A DNA stretch of 10,124 nt. Origin: an uncultured Campylobacterota bacterium. Its GTDB lineage: Bacteria; Campylobacterota; Campylobacteria; Campylobacterales; Arcobacteraceae. Shown in pieces: positions 1 to 6,420 of this stretch. Position 1 is the stretch's first letter. Each line of letters opens with the position of its first letter. The position numbers and the translations under genes were made by a program. The stretch lies in the NCBI GenBank assembly GCA_903821805.1, contig CAIJNA010000045.1:1-10124 (forward strand), written 5' to 3'. The notes under the pieces were generated by a model, which was not told the DNA's origin, did no database searches, and saw only the letters and a program-made list of their open reading frames with translations.

Positions 1-338
1 GATCTCTTTTCTTTTTGATATTTTTCGCCTTGAGAGACTTTTGTTGTAAGCGACTTTTGCGTTGCTTCTGCTGAAATATTTTTGTCGTTCGTTATTTTAA
101 AAATTGGTTCCTCTTTGGGTTCCTGTTTATTTATTTTGTTGATTCGTGGAGAAAAAGGATTTGAATTTTGTTCAATATTTGTTGATTGACCATTTGTATT
201 ATTTATTGAATCAAAAAGAAATATTTTTGATAAAAATAAAACAAGGCATAGCAGGAGAATTATTATTGAGATATTTAAATAAGGTATTTTTTGTTTTTGA
301 AGAACTTTACGAGGTTTCTTATTTTTTTTATTAGACAA
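1..338 (-). CDS. Membrane-anchored protein of unknown function, N-terminal part (cut by window edge)
   Basis: A minus-strand frame is open from a stop codon at 359-357 down to base 1. It has no ATG; the best start is TTG at 338-336, giving 112 codons before the window ends. Seen: a very basic N-terminus (residues 3-17, mostly Lys, Asn and Arg), one hydrophobic segment at about residues 23-42 (ISIIILLLCLVLFLSKIFLF), then a polar Asn/Lys/Gln/Glu-rich stretch. This is the pattern of a single-pass inner-membrane protein with the N-terminus inside and a linker leading to a periplasmic domain that lies outside the window. It is co-directional with ilvC, 52 bases downstream of it, so it may share its transcript. 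From memory, a divergent polysaccharide deacetylase-like protein follows ilvC in some Campylobacter; nothing visible here proves that. No strong Shine-Dalgarno precedes the TTG, so the exact start is uncertain. The frame and membrane segment are convincing; the function is not known. Confidence 0.6.
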   Translation of the reverse strand, partial: MSNKKNKKPRKVLQKQKIPYLNISIIILLLCLVLFLSKIFLFDSINNTNGQSTNIEQNSNPFSPRINKINKQEPKEEPIFKITNDKNISAEATQKSLTTKVSQGEKYQKEKR

Positions 339-358
339 TATTTTTCTTTTGGGAGTTT

Positions 359-385
359 ACGTGGCAAGCACTAAGCTTACCACGT
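359..385. other. Hairpin between ilvC and the downstream gene
   Basis: ACGTGGCAAGC (359-369) and GCTTACCACGT (375-385) form an 11-bp stem around a 5-base loop. The one non-Watson-Crick position becomes a U-G wobble in the leftward (ilvC) transcript and an A-C mismatch in the rightward one. It lies 5 bases past the ilvC stop codon. In the ilvC direction no U-tract follows, so it is not a standard intrinsic terminator; it could instead protect the ilvC mRNA 3' end or weakly attenuate the next gene. Confidence 0.5.
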
Positions 386-390
386 ATGTT

Positions 391-1413
391 TTAGTTTGTT
401 TCTGTATTTACAATTTTGTTTGCAGCAATCCATGGCATCATAGATCTAAGTTTAACCCCAGTTTGCTCTATTAAAGAAGCTCTAGCGTTTGTTCTTTCAG
501 CATTCATTCTTGGATAACCAGCTTGACCTTCAAGTATGAAATCTTTTGCAAATCTTCCATCTTGGATTTCTTTTAAGATCTCTTTCATAGCTGCTTTTGA
601 AGTTTCATTGATAACTCTTTTTCCAGATACATAGTCACCGTATTCTGCTGTATTTGAAATAGAATATCTCATATCTGCAATTCCACCTTGGAACATTAAG
701 TCAACGATTAATTTTAATTCATGTAGACATTCAAAATATGCAAGTTCAGGAGCATATCCAGCTTCAGTTAAAGTTTCAAATCCAGCTTGAACTAAAGATA
801 CTGCACCACCACAAAGAACAGCTTGCTCTCCAAATAAATCAGTTTCAGTTTCGTCTTTGAAAGTAGTTTCGATAATAGCAGTTCTTCCACCACCGATAGC
901 GCTTGCATAAGAAAGAGCTAGCTCTCTAGTTACACCACTTGGATTAGCACCGATAGCAATAAGATCTGGAATTCCACCACCTCTTACGAATTCACTTCTT
1001 ACAGTATGTCCTGGAGCTTTTGGCGCGATCATAGTTACATTGATATCACTTCTTGGAGAAATTCTTCCATAATGAATATTAAATCCGTGTCCAAATGCAA
1101 TAGTTGCACCTTTTTTAAGATTTGGCTCAATTTCATTTTTATAGATTTCTGCTTGATTTTCATCAGGTAGAAGTATCATTACGAAGTCAGAAGCAGCTGA
1201 AGCTTCAGCAACAGTCATAACTTCAAAACCTTTAGCAGCAGCTTTATTCCAGCTACTTCCGTCTTTTCTAAGTCCAACAATAACTTTTACGCCACTATCT
1301 CTTAAATTTTCTGCATGTGCATGACCTTGAGAACCAAATCCTATCATTGCTACAGTTTTTGATTTAATTAATTCAATATTACAATCTTTGTCGTAGTAAA
1401 CATCTAATGCCAT
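391..1413 (-). CDS. ilvC: Ketol-acid reductoisomerase (NADP+), class I short form
   Basis: Catalyses the Mg2+- and NADPH-dependent alkyl migration and reduction of acetolactate or acetohydroxybutyrate, the second common step of valine, leucine and isoleucine synthesis, in the cytoplasm. The 340 residues match the class I length. Seen: a Rossmann dinucleotide motif at 25-37 (GFGSQGHAHAENL); GLRKDGSS at 47-54, whose Arg and Ser fit NADPH preference; conserved His109 in GHGFNIHYG; APKAPGHTVRSEF at 130-142; the metal ligands Asp192 and Glu196 in DLFGEQAVLCGG; and Glu228, Glu232 and Ser253 in the ECLHELK...SISN knotted domain. The frame stays open for 20 codons upstream (to 1473), but I chose ATG 1413-1411: AAAGGGG sits 6 bases before it, homologous proteins begin here, and the likely promoter lies inside the extension. 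It is divergent from rnr. Confidence 0.97.
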   Translation of the reverse strand: MALDVYYDKDCNIELIKSKTVAMIGFGSQGHAHAENLRDSGVKVIVGLRKDGSSWNKAAAKGFEVMTVAEASAASDFVMILLPDENQAEIYKNEIEPNLKKGATIAFGHGFNIHYGRISPRSDINVTMIAPKAPGHTVRSEFVRGGGIPDLIAIGANPSGVTRELALSYASAIGGGRTAIIETTFKDETETDLFGEQAVLCGGAVSLVQAGFETLTEAGYAPELAYFECLHELKLIVDLMFQGGIADMRYSISNTAEYGDYVSGKRVINETSKAAMKEILKEIQDGRFAKDFILEGQAGYPRMNAERTNARASLIEQTGVKLRSMMPWIAANKIVNTETN

Positions 1414-1447
1414 ATTATCCCCTTTAATGTGTTTTTTAAATTTTGCG

Positions 1448-1453
1448 ATTGTA
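1448..1453 (-). promoter_or_regulatory. Predicted ilvC promoter -10 element
   Basis: On the minus strand TACAAT (1453-1448) is preceded directly by TTTGG, giving an extended -10 (TGnTACAAT) with AT-rich DNA upstream and no clear -35, the style of Campylobacterota sigma-70 promoters. Transcription would start near 1441, giving a leader of about 28 bases before ATG 1413. Predicted from sequence only. Confidence 0.5.
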
Positions 1454-1540
1454 CCAAATGTTAAATTAAACATAAATTTTAACTAGTGGCTTTTTGCCGA
1501 ATCTCTTTAAAATAAACCAAAATTGTCTTTTTTAATTGGT

Positions 1541-1546
1541 TAGATT
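1541..1546 (+). promoter_or_regulatory. Weak candidate -10 for rnr
   Basis: TAGATT follows TTGGT and matches TATAAT at four of six positions. A loose TTGTCT lies further upstream at 1523-1528 but at 12-base spacing, too short for a usual -35. The divergent region 1414-1597 must hold an rnr promoter, but this assignment is tentative; AT-rich hexamers at 1561-1575 are alternatives. Confidence 0.25.
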
Positions 1547-1580
1547 AGATATCATCTCATTAAATTATTAAAATTAACAA

Positions 1581-1588
1581 AGGAGGAG
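1581..1588 (+). promoter_or_regulatory. Strong Shine-Dalgarno of rnr
   Basis: AGGAGGAG, preceded by AA, ends 9 bases before ATG 1598. It is the longest match to the 16S rRNA anti-Shine-Dalgarno seen in the window and fixes the rnr start. Confidence 0.8.
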
Positions 1589-1597
1589 TTCAACTTT

Positions 1598-3388
1598 ATG
1601 CAAAATATTTTAGAAAAAATTGAAACCAATATCGATTTAATTAACTCATTTGACAAAGATATGATTTCCTTTGAGAACGGCATTTTAAAAATAAATAAAA
1701 AATATAAAATCGGATATGTAGTCGTAAATCATGGTAAATTTTATCTAAATTCCCCGTTTGATGAAAAAGATACACTTATTGATAGAGAAGATTTACTAGG
1801 CTCTGATGAAGGTGATTTTGTAGTAGTTAGAGTTATTTTTAATCCAAGGGGAAAACTCAAAGTTAAAGTTGTTTTGATGGTGGAAAAAAATCAAAGCAAA
1901 TCCCTTGTTGTTTATCACAAACACAATTTTATCTCAGTTAAAAATAATAATAAAGTACACACAACAATCATACAAAATCCAAAAGAAGGGGATTTGTATC
2001 TTTTGGACACAGGTTCATATGATTTTTTTGGAAACATGAGTAACCCTACGGTCGATGAAAAGATTTCACTATATCTTTACAAAGAGGATTATAGATTATC
2101 AAAATACGAAACAAATGTTTCAGATAAAACAATCAATTTTCAAAATAGAGTTGACCTGACAAATCTTGATTTCTGTACTATCGATCCTGTTGGTGCTAAA
2201 GATCACGATGATGCTATTTTTTATGATTATGAAAATCAAATTTTGTATGTAGCCATAGCTGATGTTAGTCACTATATTAAAGAAGGAAGTGCTCTTGATG
2301 AAGACGCAAAGAGACGCGGCTTTTCTGTTTATTTTCCAAATAAAGTCCTACCAATGCTACCTTTTATTTTAAGTAGTGACTTGTGTTCTCTGAAGCCCAA
2401 TGTTGAAAGATACGCATTTGTTTGCAAAATACAGCTTGACATTAAAAATCTAGAAGTCAAAAAAAGCGAATTCTTTGAAGCAGTAATTGAGTCAAAAAAT
2501 AATTTTAGCTATGAGGTCATTGATGATAAGATAGAAAATAAAACTCTCCCTATAGAGATTGAAGAGCTGCTCCATTTAACCAAAGACCTTAGGGACAAAA
2601 GATTAAAAAATGGATACAACTTTAGAAATGAAGAATTCAGATTGATTTTAGATGAGAAGGAAAATTTAGTTGGAATAGATGCTTCTCACAGTACATTGTC
2701 GCATCAGTTGGTTGAAGAATGTATGTTGATGGCAAATCAAGAGGCAGCAAAAAAAATAGGTAATTATGGAATTTTTAGGATCCATGAAGAGCCTGATATG
2801 AAAAAAATTGATAAGCTAATTGAGGATTTGAGTGGACTTGGATTAAACATCAAAAAGAAAAAAGACATTCATTCTACGATTGCACACATACAAAAAGAAG
2901 CCGATAGATTTTTTCTGACAAAAGAAGTTGATAAGATGATTATTAAAGCTCAACAGCAAGCAAAATATAGTAGTAAAATTGATAGTCACTTTGGACTTGG
3001 ATTTTCTCATTACAGCCATTTTACTTCACCAATTAGAAGATATGCAGATTTAACATTACACAGAATCCTAAAAGGCTCAAAAGTACCAAAAGAGATTGAA
3101 AATATTTGTGAAAACATAAGTAATATAGAGCGTGAAATAGCAAAAATGGTATGGGATTTGGAAGCACGAAAATATGCTAGATGGGCTTCACAAAATCTTA
3201 ACATAGGATTCAAAGCTAACATTTGCGATATTGGAGATATTGTAAGCGGAGAACTCGTCGAGGAGATGATGGGATTGAAATTCGAAATTCGAAATTATAA
3301 AGGTGAAAAGCTATACAATAAAGTCAATATTTTATTGACAGAAGTCGATTTGATTTCTAAAAAAATATATGGAAATATAGTTAGATAG
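1598..3388 (+). CDS. rnr: Ribonuclease R (RNB-family 3'-5' exoribonuclease)
   Basis: A processive, Mg2+-dependent 3'-5' exoribonuclease that degrades structured RNA in the cytoplasm (rRNA quality control, mRNA decay). Of 596 residues, about 20-170 look like the N-terminal OB-type cold-shock domains (GDFVVVRVIFNPRGKLKVK at 72-90). The RNB catalytic domain runs from about 190 to 490: IDPVGAKDHDDAIF carries the four acidic residues Asp196, Asp202, Asp204 and Asp205, followed by VAIADVSHYI (218-227), LVEECMLMANQEA (371-383), FRIHEEPD (393-400) and the HYSHFTSPIRRYADLTLHR signature (471-489). An S1 domain occupies about 538-592. The protein stops directly after S1, without the long basic tail of E. 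coli RNase R (about 813 residues). Compact forms are, as I recall, normal in Campylobacterota. It is divergent from ilvC and 20 bases upstream of holA. RNase II is an alternative name in the same family, but the HxSHFTSPIRRYxDL signature and domain order favour RNase R. Confidence 0.93.
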   Translation: MQNILEKIETNIDLINSFDKDMISFENGILKINKKYKIGYVVVNHGKFYLNSPFDEKDTLIDREDLLGSDEGDFVVVRVIFNPRGKLKVKVVLMVEKNQSKSLVVYHKHNFISVKNNNKVHTTIIQNPKEGDLYLLDTGSYDFFGNMSNPTVDEKISLYLYKEDYRLSKYETNVSDKTINFQNRVDLTNLDFCTIDPVGAKDHDDAIFYDYENQILYVAIADVSHYIKEGSALDEDAKRRGFSVYFPNKVLPMLPFILSSDLCSLKPNVERYAFVCKIQLDIKNLEVKKSEFFEAVIESKNNFSYEVIDDKIENKTLPIEIEELLHLTKDLRDKRLKNGYNFRNEEFRLILDEKENLVGIDASHSTLSHQLVEECMLMANQEAAKKIGNYGIFRIHEEPDMKKIDKLIEDLSGLGLNIKKKKDIHSTIAHIQKEADRFFLTKEVDKMIIKAQQQAKYSSKIDSHFGLGFSHYSHFTSPIRRYADLTLHRILKGSKVPKEIENICENISNIEREIAKMVWDLEARKYARWASQNLNIGFKANICDIGDIVSGELVEEMMGLKFEIRNYKGEKLYNKVNILLTEVDLISKKIYGNIVR

Positions 3389-3408
3389 TAAGCGGAAAAT
3401 AAAAAGAA

Positions 3409-4380
3409 ATGTATAAAAATGAATTTGACAAAGAGTTTAATAAAGGTACGGAGTATAGCGCATACTTTTTTTATGGTGCCGAGAGTTTTCTTGTCGAGAG
3501 TTACGGAGAAAAAGTAGCCAAGAAATTGGCTAATGGTGAAGATATTAATAAACTATATTTTGAAGAATTTAGTACAGATCAAGCAATAGATATTTTATCT
3601 CAAAGCTCTTTGTTTAGTTCGGCCAACATACTACTTGTTAAAATTAACAAAAAAGTTCCGAAAAAAGAATTAGACAAAGTGGTAGAATCTTGTTTCAAAA
3701 ACCAAGATAACAAAGTTGTGTTCTGTTGTTTCGGGGATGCAGATTTTAAGAGCATGGAAAGTAGTTTTACGAAAAAAACAAATAGTGTTGCAGTTAGATT
3801 TTATCCATTAGAAGACTATGAAGCTAAACAAATTCTTGGTGAAAAAGCAAACGAACTCAAGATTGATATCGCGAGTCACGATCTTGAATTTTTGTACAAT
3901 ATGCACCAAAAAGATCTTGCATTATCATTTTCAGATTTGTCTAAATTGGCTATTTTGGACGAGCAGATCACCTCAAAAACTATCAGCCTACAGTGCTTTG
4001 GCCTTGGAAGTGTAAATATCGATGATTTTTTGGAAAAATTAATTTTGGGTAAAAATGTTAACAAAGATATTTATGATTTATTGGAAGAAGGAATTGATGA
4101 AATAGCTCTTGTTTATAGAATAACAAGTTTTGTTTCTCAGTTATTTATGATTAATAGTTATTTGAAGCTATATGGAAATCTTAATATTTTAGAGATTTGG
4201 GGATATCCTCTGCCTCAAAAAATAGCACAAAGACAAGCATCGCTTGCTACAAAATTTCATAAAAATGATTTTACAAATATGCTGACTTTTTTGCAAGACC
4301 TTGAGCTTGAACTAAAAAGCGGAAAAGTTATAGATATTAATACATATTTTCAGTCAAGATTGCGGCTATTTCAGAAATAA
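3409..4380 (+). CDS. holA: DNA polymerase III subunit delta (clamp loader)
   Basis: Delta is the subunit of the DnaX clamp-loader complex that opens the beta sliding clamp. The 323 residues fit the family (usually 320-345). Seen: the N-terminal signature YFFYGAESFLVESYGEKV (about 19-36), SSLFSSANILLVKINKKVPK (66-85, the region known in this family to lead into the clamp contact), a middle segment with a degenerate AAA+ fold and no Walker A motif as expected for delta, and a helical C-terminal collar domain (about 200-323) containing DDFLEKLILGKN and EIALVYRITSFVSQLF. The start ATG follows only a weak A-rich Shine-Dalgarno (AAAAAGAA). The 20-base gap after rnr suggests co-transcription and translation from the same mRNA. 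The sequence is divergent, as is usual for holA, so the call rests on the N-terminal motif, the overall plan and the length. Confidence 0.85.
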   Translation: MYKNEFDKEFNKGTEYSAYFFYGAESFLVESYGEKVAKKLANGEDINKLYFEEFSTDQAIDILSQSSLFSSANILLVKINKKVPKKELDKVVESCFKNQDNKVVFCCFGDADFKSMESSFTKKTNSVAVRFYPLEDYEAKQILGEKANELKIDIASHDLEFLYNMHQKDLALSFSDLSKLAILDEQITSKTISLQCFGLGSVNIDDFLEKLILGKNVNKDIYDLLEEGIDEIALVYRITSFVSQLFMINSYLKLYGNLNILEIWGYPLPQKIAQRQASLATKFHKNDFTNMLTFLQDLELELKSGKVIDINTYFQSRLRLFQK

Positions 4381-4414
4381 ATCCTTTATAAGCTTTTTAT
4401 TATATCTCTTTAGA

Positions 4415-4420
4415 TAAAAT
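4415..4420 (+). promoter_or_regulatory. Predicted promoter -10 for rpsF-ssb-rpsR
   Basis: TAAAAT, preceded by a T-rich stretch (4394-4411) and TTTAGA, lies in the 115-base gap between holA and rpsF. Transcription would start near 4427 and leave a leader of about 69 bases. Read-through from rnr-holA is also possible, since I see no terminator after holA. Confidence 0.4.
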
Positions 4421-4447
4421 CCACCTCCAAAAAACCTTGCTGGAACA

Positions 4448-4485
4448 ATTTTATGAAAATAAAATAGTTTTGGCTAAATCCAAAA
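4448..4485 (+). promoter_or_regulatory. Two tandem hairpins in the rpsF leader next to the Shine-Dalgarno
   Basis: Hairpin 1: ATTTTAT (4448-4454), GAAA tetraloop, ATAAAAT (4459-4465), 7 bp. Hairpin 2: TTTTGG (4468-4473), 6-base loop, CCAAAA (4480-4485), 6 bp. The 3' arm of hairpin 2 abuts GGAG (4486-4489) of the rpsF Shine-Dalgarno and includes its leading A residues. S6 or S6:S18 feedback on rpsF leaders is known in other bacteria, but the CCG bulge of that motif is not visible here. Stems are AT-rich and could be chance. Confidence 0.35.
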
Positions 4486-4495
4486 GGAGAAATTG

Positions 4496-4852
4496 ATGGC
4501 TAGAATTAGACATTATGAGACTATGTTTATAGTTAAAACAACTTTAACAGAAGAAGAGATCAAAAATCAAATCGACACTGTTAAAGCGAACATTGAGAAA
4601 AATGGTGGGACAATAGTATCTGTTGACGATATGGGAAACAGAGAATTGGCTTATGAAATCGAAAAAAATAAAAGAGGTTACTATTACGTAATTTACTTCC
4701 AAGCACCATCTGAGTCAATCATTGAGCTTGAAAGAAATTATAGAGTAAACGAAAGTATTTTAAAATTTATGTTTATTAAATTTGATGGTAAAAAAGAGAT
4801 TGCTGAATGGACTAAAATGAGTACTGATGCAGCTAAAAAAGAGCAAAAATAA
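4496..4852 (+). CDS. rpsF: 30S ribosomal protein S6
   Basis: A 118-residue small-subunit protein that pairs with S18 on the platform of the 30S subunit. Seen: the S6 start MARIRHYETMFIVKTTLTEEE (about 1-21), the glycine turn KNGGTIVSVDDMGNRELAYEI near residues 36-57, then KNKRGYYYVIYFQAP (58-72) and the C-terminal RVNESILKFMFIKFDGKK, together the beta-alpha-beta-beta-alpha-beta fold of the family, ending in a Lys-rich tail. Start choice: a TTG at 4493 is in frame one codon earlier, but AAGGAG (4484-4489) is 6 bases from ATG 4496 and only 3 from the TTG, so the ATG is preferred. First gene of the conserved rpsF-ssb-rpsR operon. Confidence 0.97.
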   Translation: MARIRHYETMFIVKTTLTEEEIKNQIDTVKANIEKNGGTIVSVDDMGNRELAYEIEKNKRGYYYVIYFQAPSESIIELERNYRVNESILKFMFIKFDGKKEIAEWTKMSTDAAKKEQK

Positions 4853-4887
4853 GTCGTTGAGCAAAGTTTAGATAAGAAAGGACTATT

Positions 4888-5376
4888 ATGTATAACAAAT
4901 TAATTGTAATCGGAAATCTAACGAGAGACATCGAACTAAAATATATTCCAAGTGGAGCAGCAATAGCAAAAGGCGCAATTGCAACTTCACACAAATATAA
5001 AGCACAAGATGGAAGTCAAAAAGAAGAAGTTTGTTTCTTGGATTTTAATGTATTCGGGAAACCAGCTGAGATTATAAATCAATATGTTAAAAAAGGTTCA
5101 AAAGTTATGCTTGAAGGTAGACTTGTTTTCGAACAATGGACTGCACAAGATGGAAGTAGCAGAAGTAGACATGCTCTTAGGGTTGAAGAATTTAAATTTT
5201 TAGATTCTAAATCAAGTGGCACAAATTCTGATGATGCTTACCAACCAAGACAAGTAGAATCTTATAATAAGCCTTCTTATAACGCACAACAAGGTGGTAC
5301 TAAAGCACCTGCTTACGCACAGCAACAAGTACCAGAAATAAACATCGACATCGATGATGACGAAATTCCATTTTAG
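4888..5376 (+). CDS. ssb: Single-stranded DNA-binding protein
   Basis: Tetrameric protein that coats ssDNA during replication, repair and recombination. The 162 residues comprise an OB fold at about 1-108 (MYNKLIVIGNLTRDIELKY, then CFLDFNVFGKPAEIINQYVKKGSKVMLEGRL with the usual hydrophobic and aromatic positions), a flexible Gln/Ser/Pro/Tyr linker (about 110-150) and an acidic tip ending DDDEIPF. The tip binds partner proteins; most bacteria end DDDIPF or DDIPF, so an extra Glu before Ile-Pro-Phe is a small variation. AAAGGA lies 6 bases before the ATG. It sits 35 bases after rpsF and 14 bases before rpsR, the widespread arrangement for the main chromosomal SSB rather than a plasmid or phage copy. 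Confidence 0.97.
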   Translation: MYNKLIVIGNLTRDIELKYIPSGAAIAKGAIATSHKYKAQDGSQKEEVCFLDFNVFGKPAEIINQYVKKGSKVMLEGRLVFEQWTAQDGSSRSRHALRVEEFKFLDSKSSGTNSDDAYQPRQVESYNKPSYNAQQGGTKAPAYAQQQVPEINIDIDDDEIPF

Positions 5377-5390
5377 AAAAGGATTGTAAT

Positions 5391-5651
5391 ATGGCTGAAA
5401 AAAGAAAATTCTCAAAAAAATTCTGTAAATATAGTGCTATGAAAATAGAAAGTATTGATTATAAAAACATGGAGTTATTAAAAATATCTCTAAGTGAAAG
5501 AGGAAAAATTATGCCTCGAAGACTTACTGGTACTTCTAAAAGACACCAAGAGCTTGTAGAATTAGCAATAAAAAGAGCTAGACATATGGCATTAATTCCA
5601 TATGTTGTAAATACAAAACAATTAACAGGTCCTGCATATTCTGCAAGATAA
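5391..5651 (+). CDS. rpsR: 30S ribosomal protein S18
   Basis: An 86-residue protein of the 30S platform, partner of S6. Seen: the basic N-terminus with KFSKKFCKYSAMKIESIDYKN (about 6-26), the core LSERGKIMPRRLTGTSKRHQ (33-52) and ELVELAIKRARHMALIPYV (53-71), all typical of the family. Only one Cys is present (residue 12), so this is the form without a zinc-binding Cys set. AAAAGGA lies directly after the ssb stop codon and just before the ATG. Last gene of the rightward group; the terminator begins 20 bases later. Confidence 0.97.
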   Translation: MAEKRKFSKKFCKYSAMKIESIDYKNMELLKISLSERGKIMPRRLTGTSKRHQELVELAIKRARHMALIPYVVNTKQLTGPAYSAR

Positions 5652-5670
5652 TCTGAAAAAGATTTGTATA

Positions 5671-5704
5671 AAAAAAGGCTAGAGAGAAATCTCTAGCCTT
5701 TTTT
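5671..5704. terminator. Bidirectional intrinsic terminator
   Basis: GGCTAGAGA (5677-5685), GAAA loop, TCTCTAGCC (5690-5698) form a perfect 9-bp stem flanked by A6 on the left (5671-5676) and T6 on the right (5699-5704). It therefore gives a U-tract in both directions and would end both the rpsF-ssb-rpsR transcript and the converging methyltransferase-end transcript (stop codon at 5725). Confidence 0.92.
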
Positions 5705-5724
5705 ATTTGTTTAAAATTAGAAGT

Positions 5725-6420
5725 TTATTTTTGACAAATAAAAATTAATTTATCAGGTTTTTCTTCACTGTGAAGATGGAAATTTATTATTTGTTTAACC
5801 TCAAATCCACATTTGTCTAAAAGTTTTTTAACTGCATTCTTTTCATGGAAATGTTGAGTTATAAAATCTTCTTCTTTTGTATACTTCCCATTATCTTCAC
5901 TTGAAAATAATACAATATTGGTTGTCAAGATTTTTTCAGAAAATACAGCATCTATTGCTATAAACTTATCTTCAAGGTTTATATTTAGACTTCCATCAGC
6001 AACATCTTCAAATCCGTAAAGAGTATTAATATCAAATATGAAATATCCTTCTGACACCAGAAGATTATATGTGTTTTGAACAAACTTTTCCAAAGTCTTT
6101 TTGTCCATATAATTTAGTACATCAAAAATGGCAGTTGCGCAATCAAACTTTTCTGTTACATTTTCAATGTCAATACATTCAACATTCAACTTTTTAGATT
6201 TGCAAACCTTAACCTGCTCGCTACTCAAGTCTGTACCAAAAGTTTCAATACCCATCTCTTGCAATTGAAGTAAAAATTCACCTTGGCCGCAACCAATATC
6301 TATAGCTTTCTTTACTTTGAGCTCTTCGCATATTTTTAAAAATGCATCATATAGCTCTTCTATTTCGTCTTGAAAGTTTAGATATGGCTCTATTTTTGAG
6401 TATAAATTAAGTGAGTGCAA
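5725..6420 (-). CDS. Class I SAM-dependent methyltransferase, substrate unknown
   Basis: Seen in 231 residues: motif I AIDIGCGQGEFL (39-50), the ribose-binding acid in GTDLSSEQV (Asp64), CIDIEN (82-87) after the third strand, and FDCATAIFDVLNYM (92-105) for motif IV, i.e. a Rossmann methyltransferase of the Methyltransf_25/31 type. The C-terminal half (about 140-231) has a beta-rich insertion and ends in CGFEVKQI, common in small-molecule methyltransferases. The substrate cannot be read from sequence. The start is TTG at 6420-6418, placed by AAAGGA lying 6 bases upstream inside hisG; the gene overlaps hisG by 14 bases in another frame, implying translational coupling. It is the last gene of the leftward cluster. 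Nothing ties it to histidine synthesis except position. Confidence 0.85.
   Translation of the reverse strand: MHSLNLYSKIEPYLNFQDEIEELYDAFLKICEELKVKKAIDIGCGQGEFLLQLQEMGIETFGTDLSSEQVKVCKSKKLNVECIDIENVTEKFDCATAIFDVLNYMDKKTLEKFVQNTYNLLVSEGYFIFDINTLYGFEDVADGSLNINLEDKFIAIDAVFSEKILTTNIVLFSSEDNGKYTKEEDFITQHFHEKNAVKKLLDKCGFEVKQIINFHLHSEEKPDKLIFICQK

Noticed and set aside
146..334. Plus-strand frame of 62 codons
   Set aside because: It is antisense to the minus-strand membrane-protein frame (1-338), starts with a non-ATG codon, lacks a Shine-Dalgarno, and its hydrophobic make-up follows from AT-rich antisense DNA.
3010..3222. Minus-strand frame inside rnr
   Set aside because: Antisense to the conserved RNB signature and S1 region of RNase R; no ribosome-binding site or promoter of its own.
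3818..4064. Overlapping frames on both strands inside holA
   Set aside because: Both lie wholly in holA in other frames and have no start signals or family features.
4381..4495. Possible small RNA gene or holA terminator in the holA-rpsF gap
   Set aside because: No stem followed by a T-run ends holA, and the gap is fully explained by a promoter plus the rpsF leader.
5212..5415. Minus-strand frame across the ssb-rpsR junction
   Set aside because: Antisense to the SSB linker and acidic tip; arises from low-complexity coding sequence.
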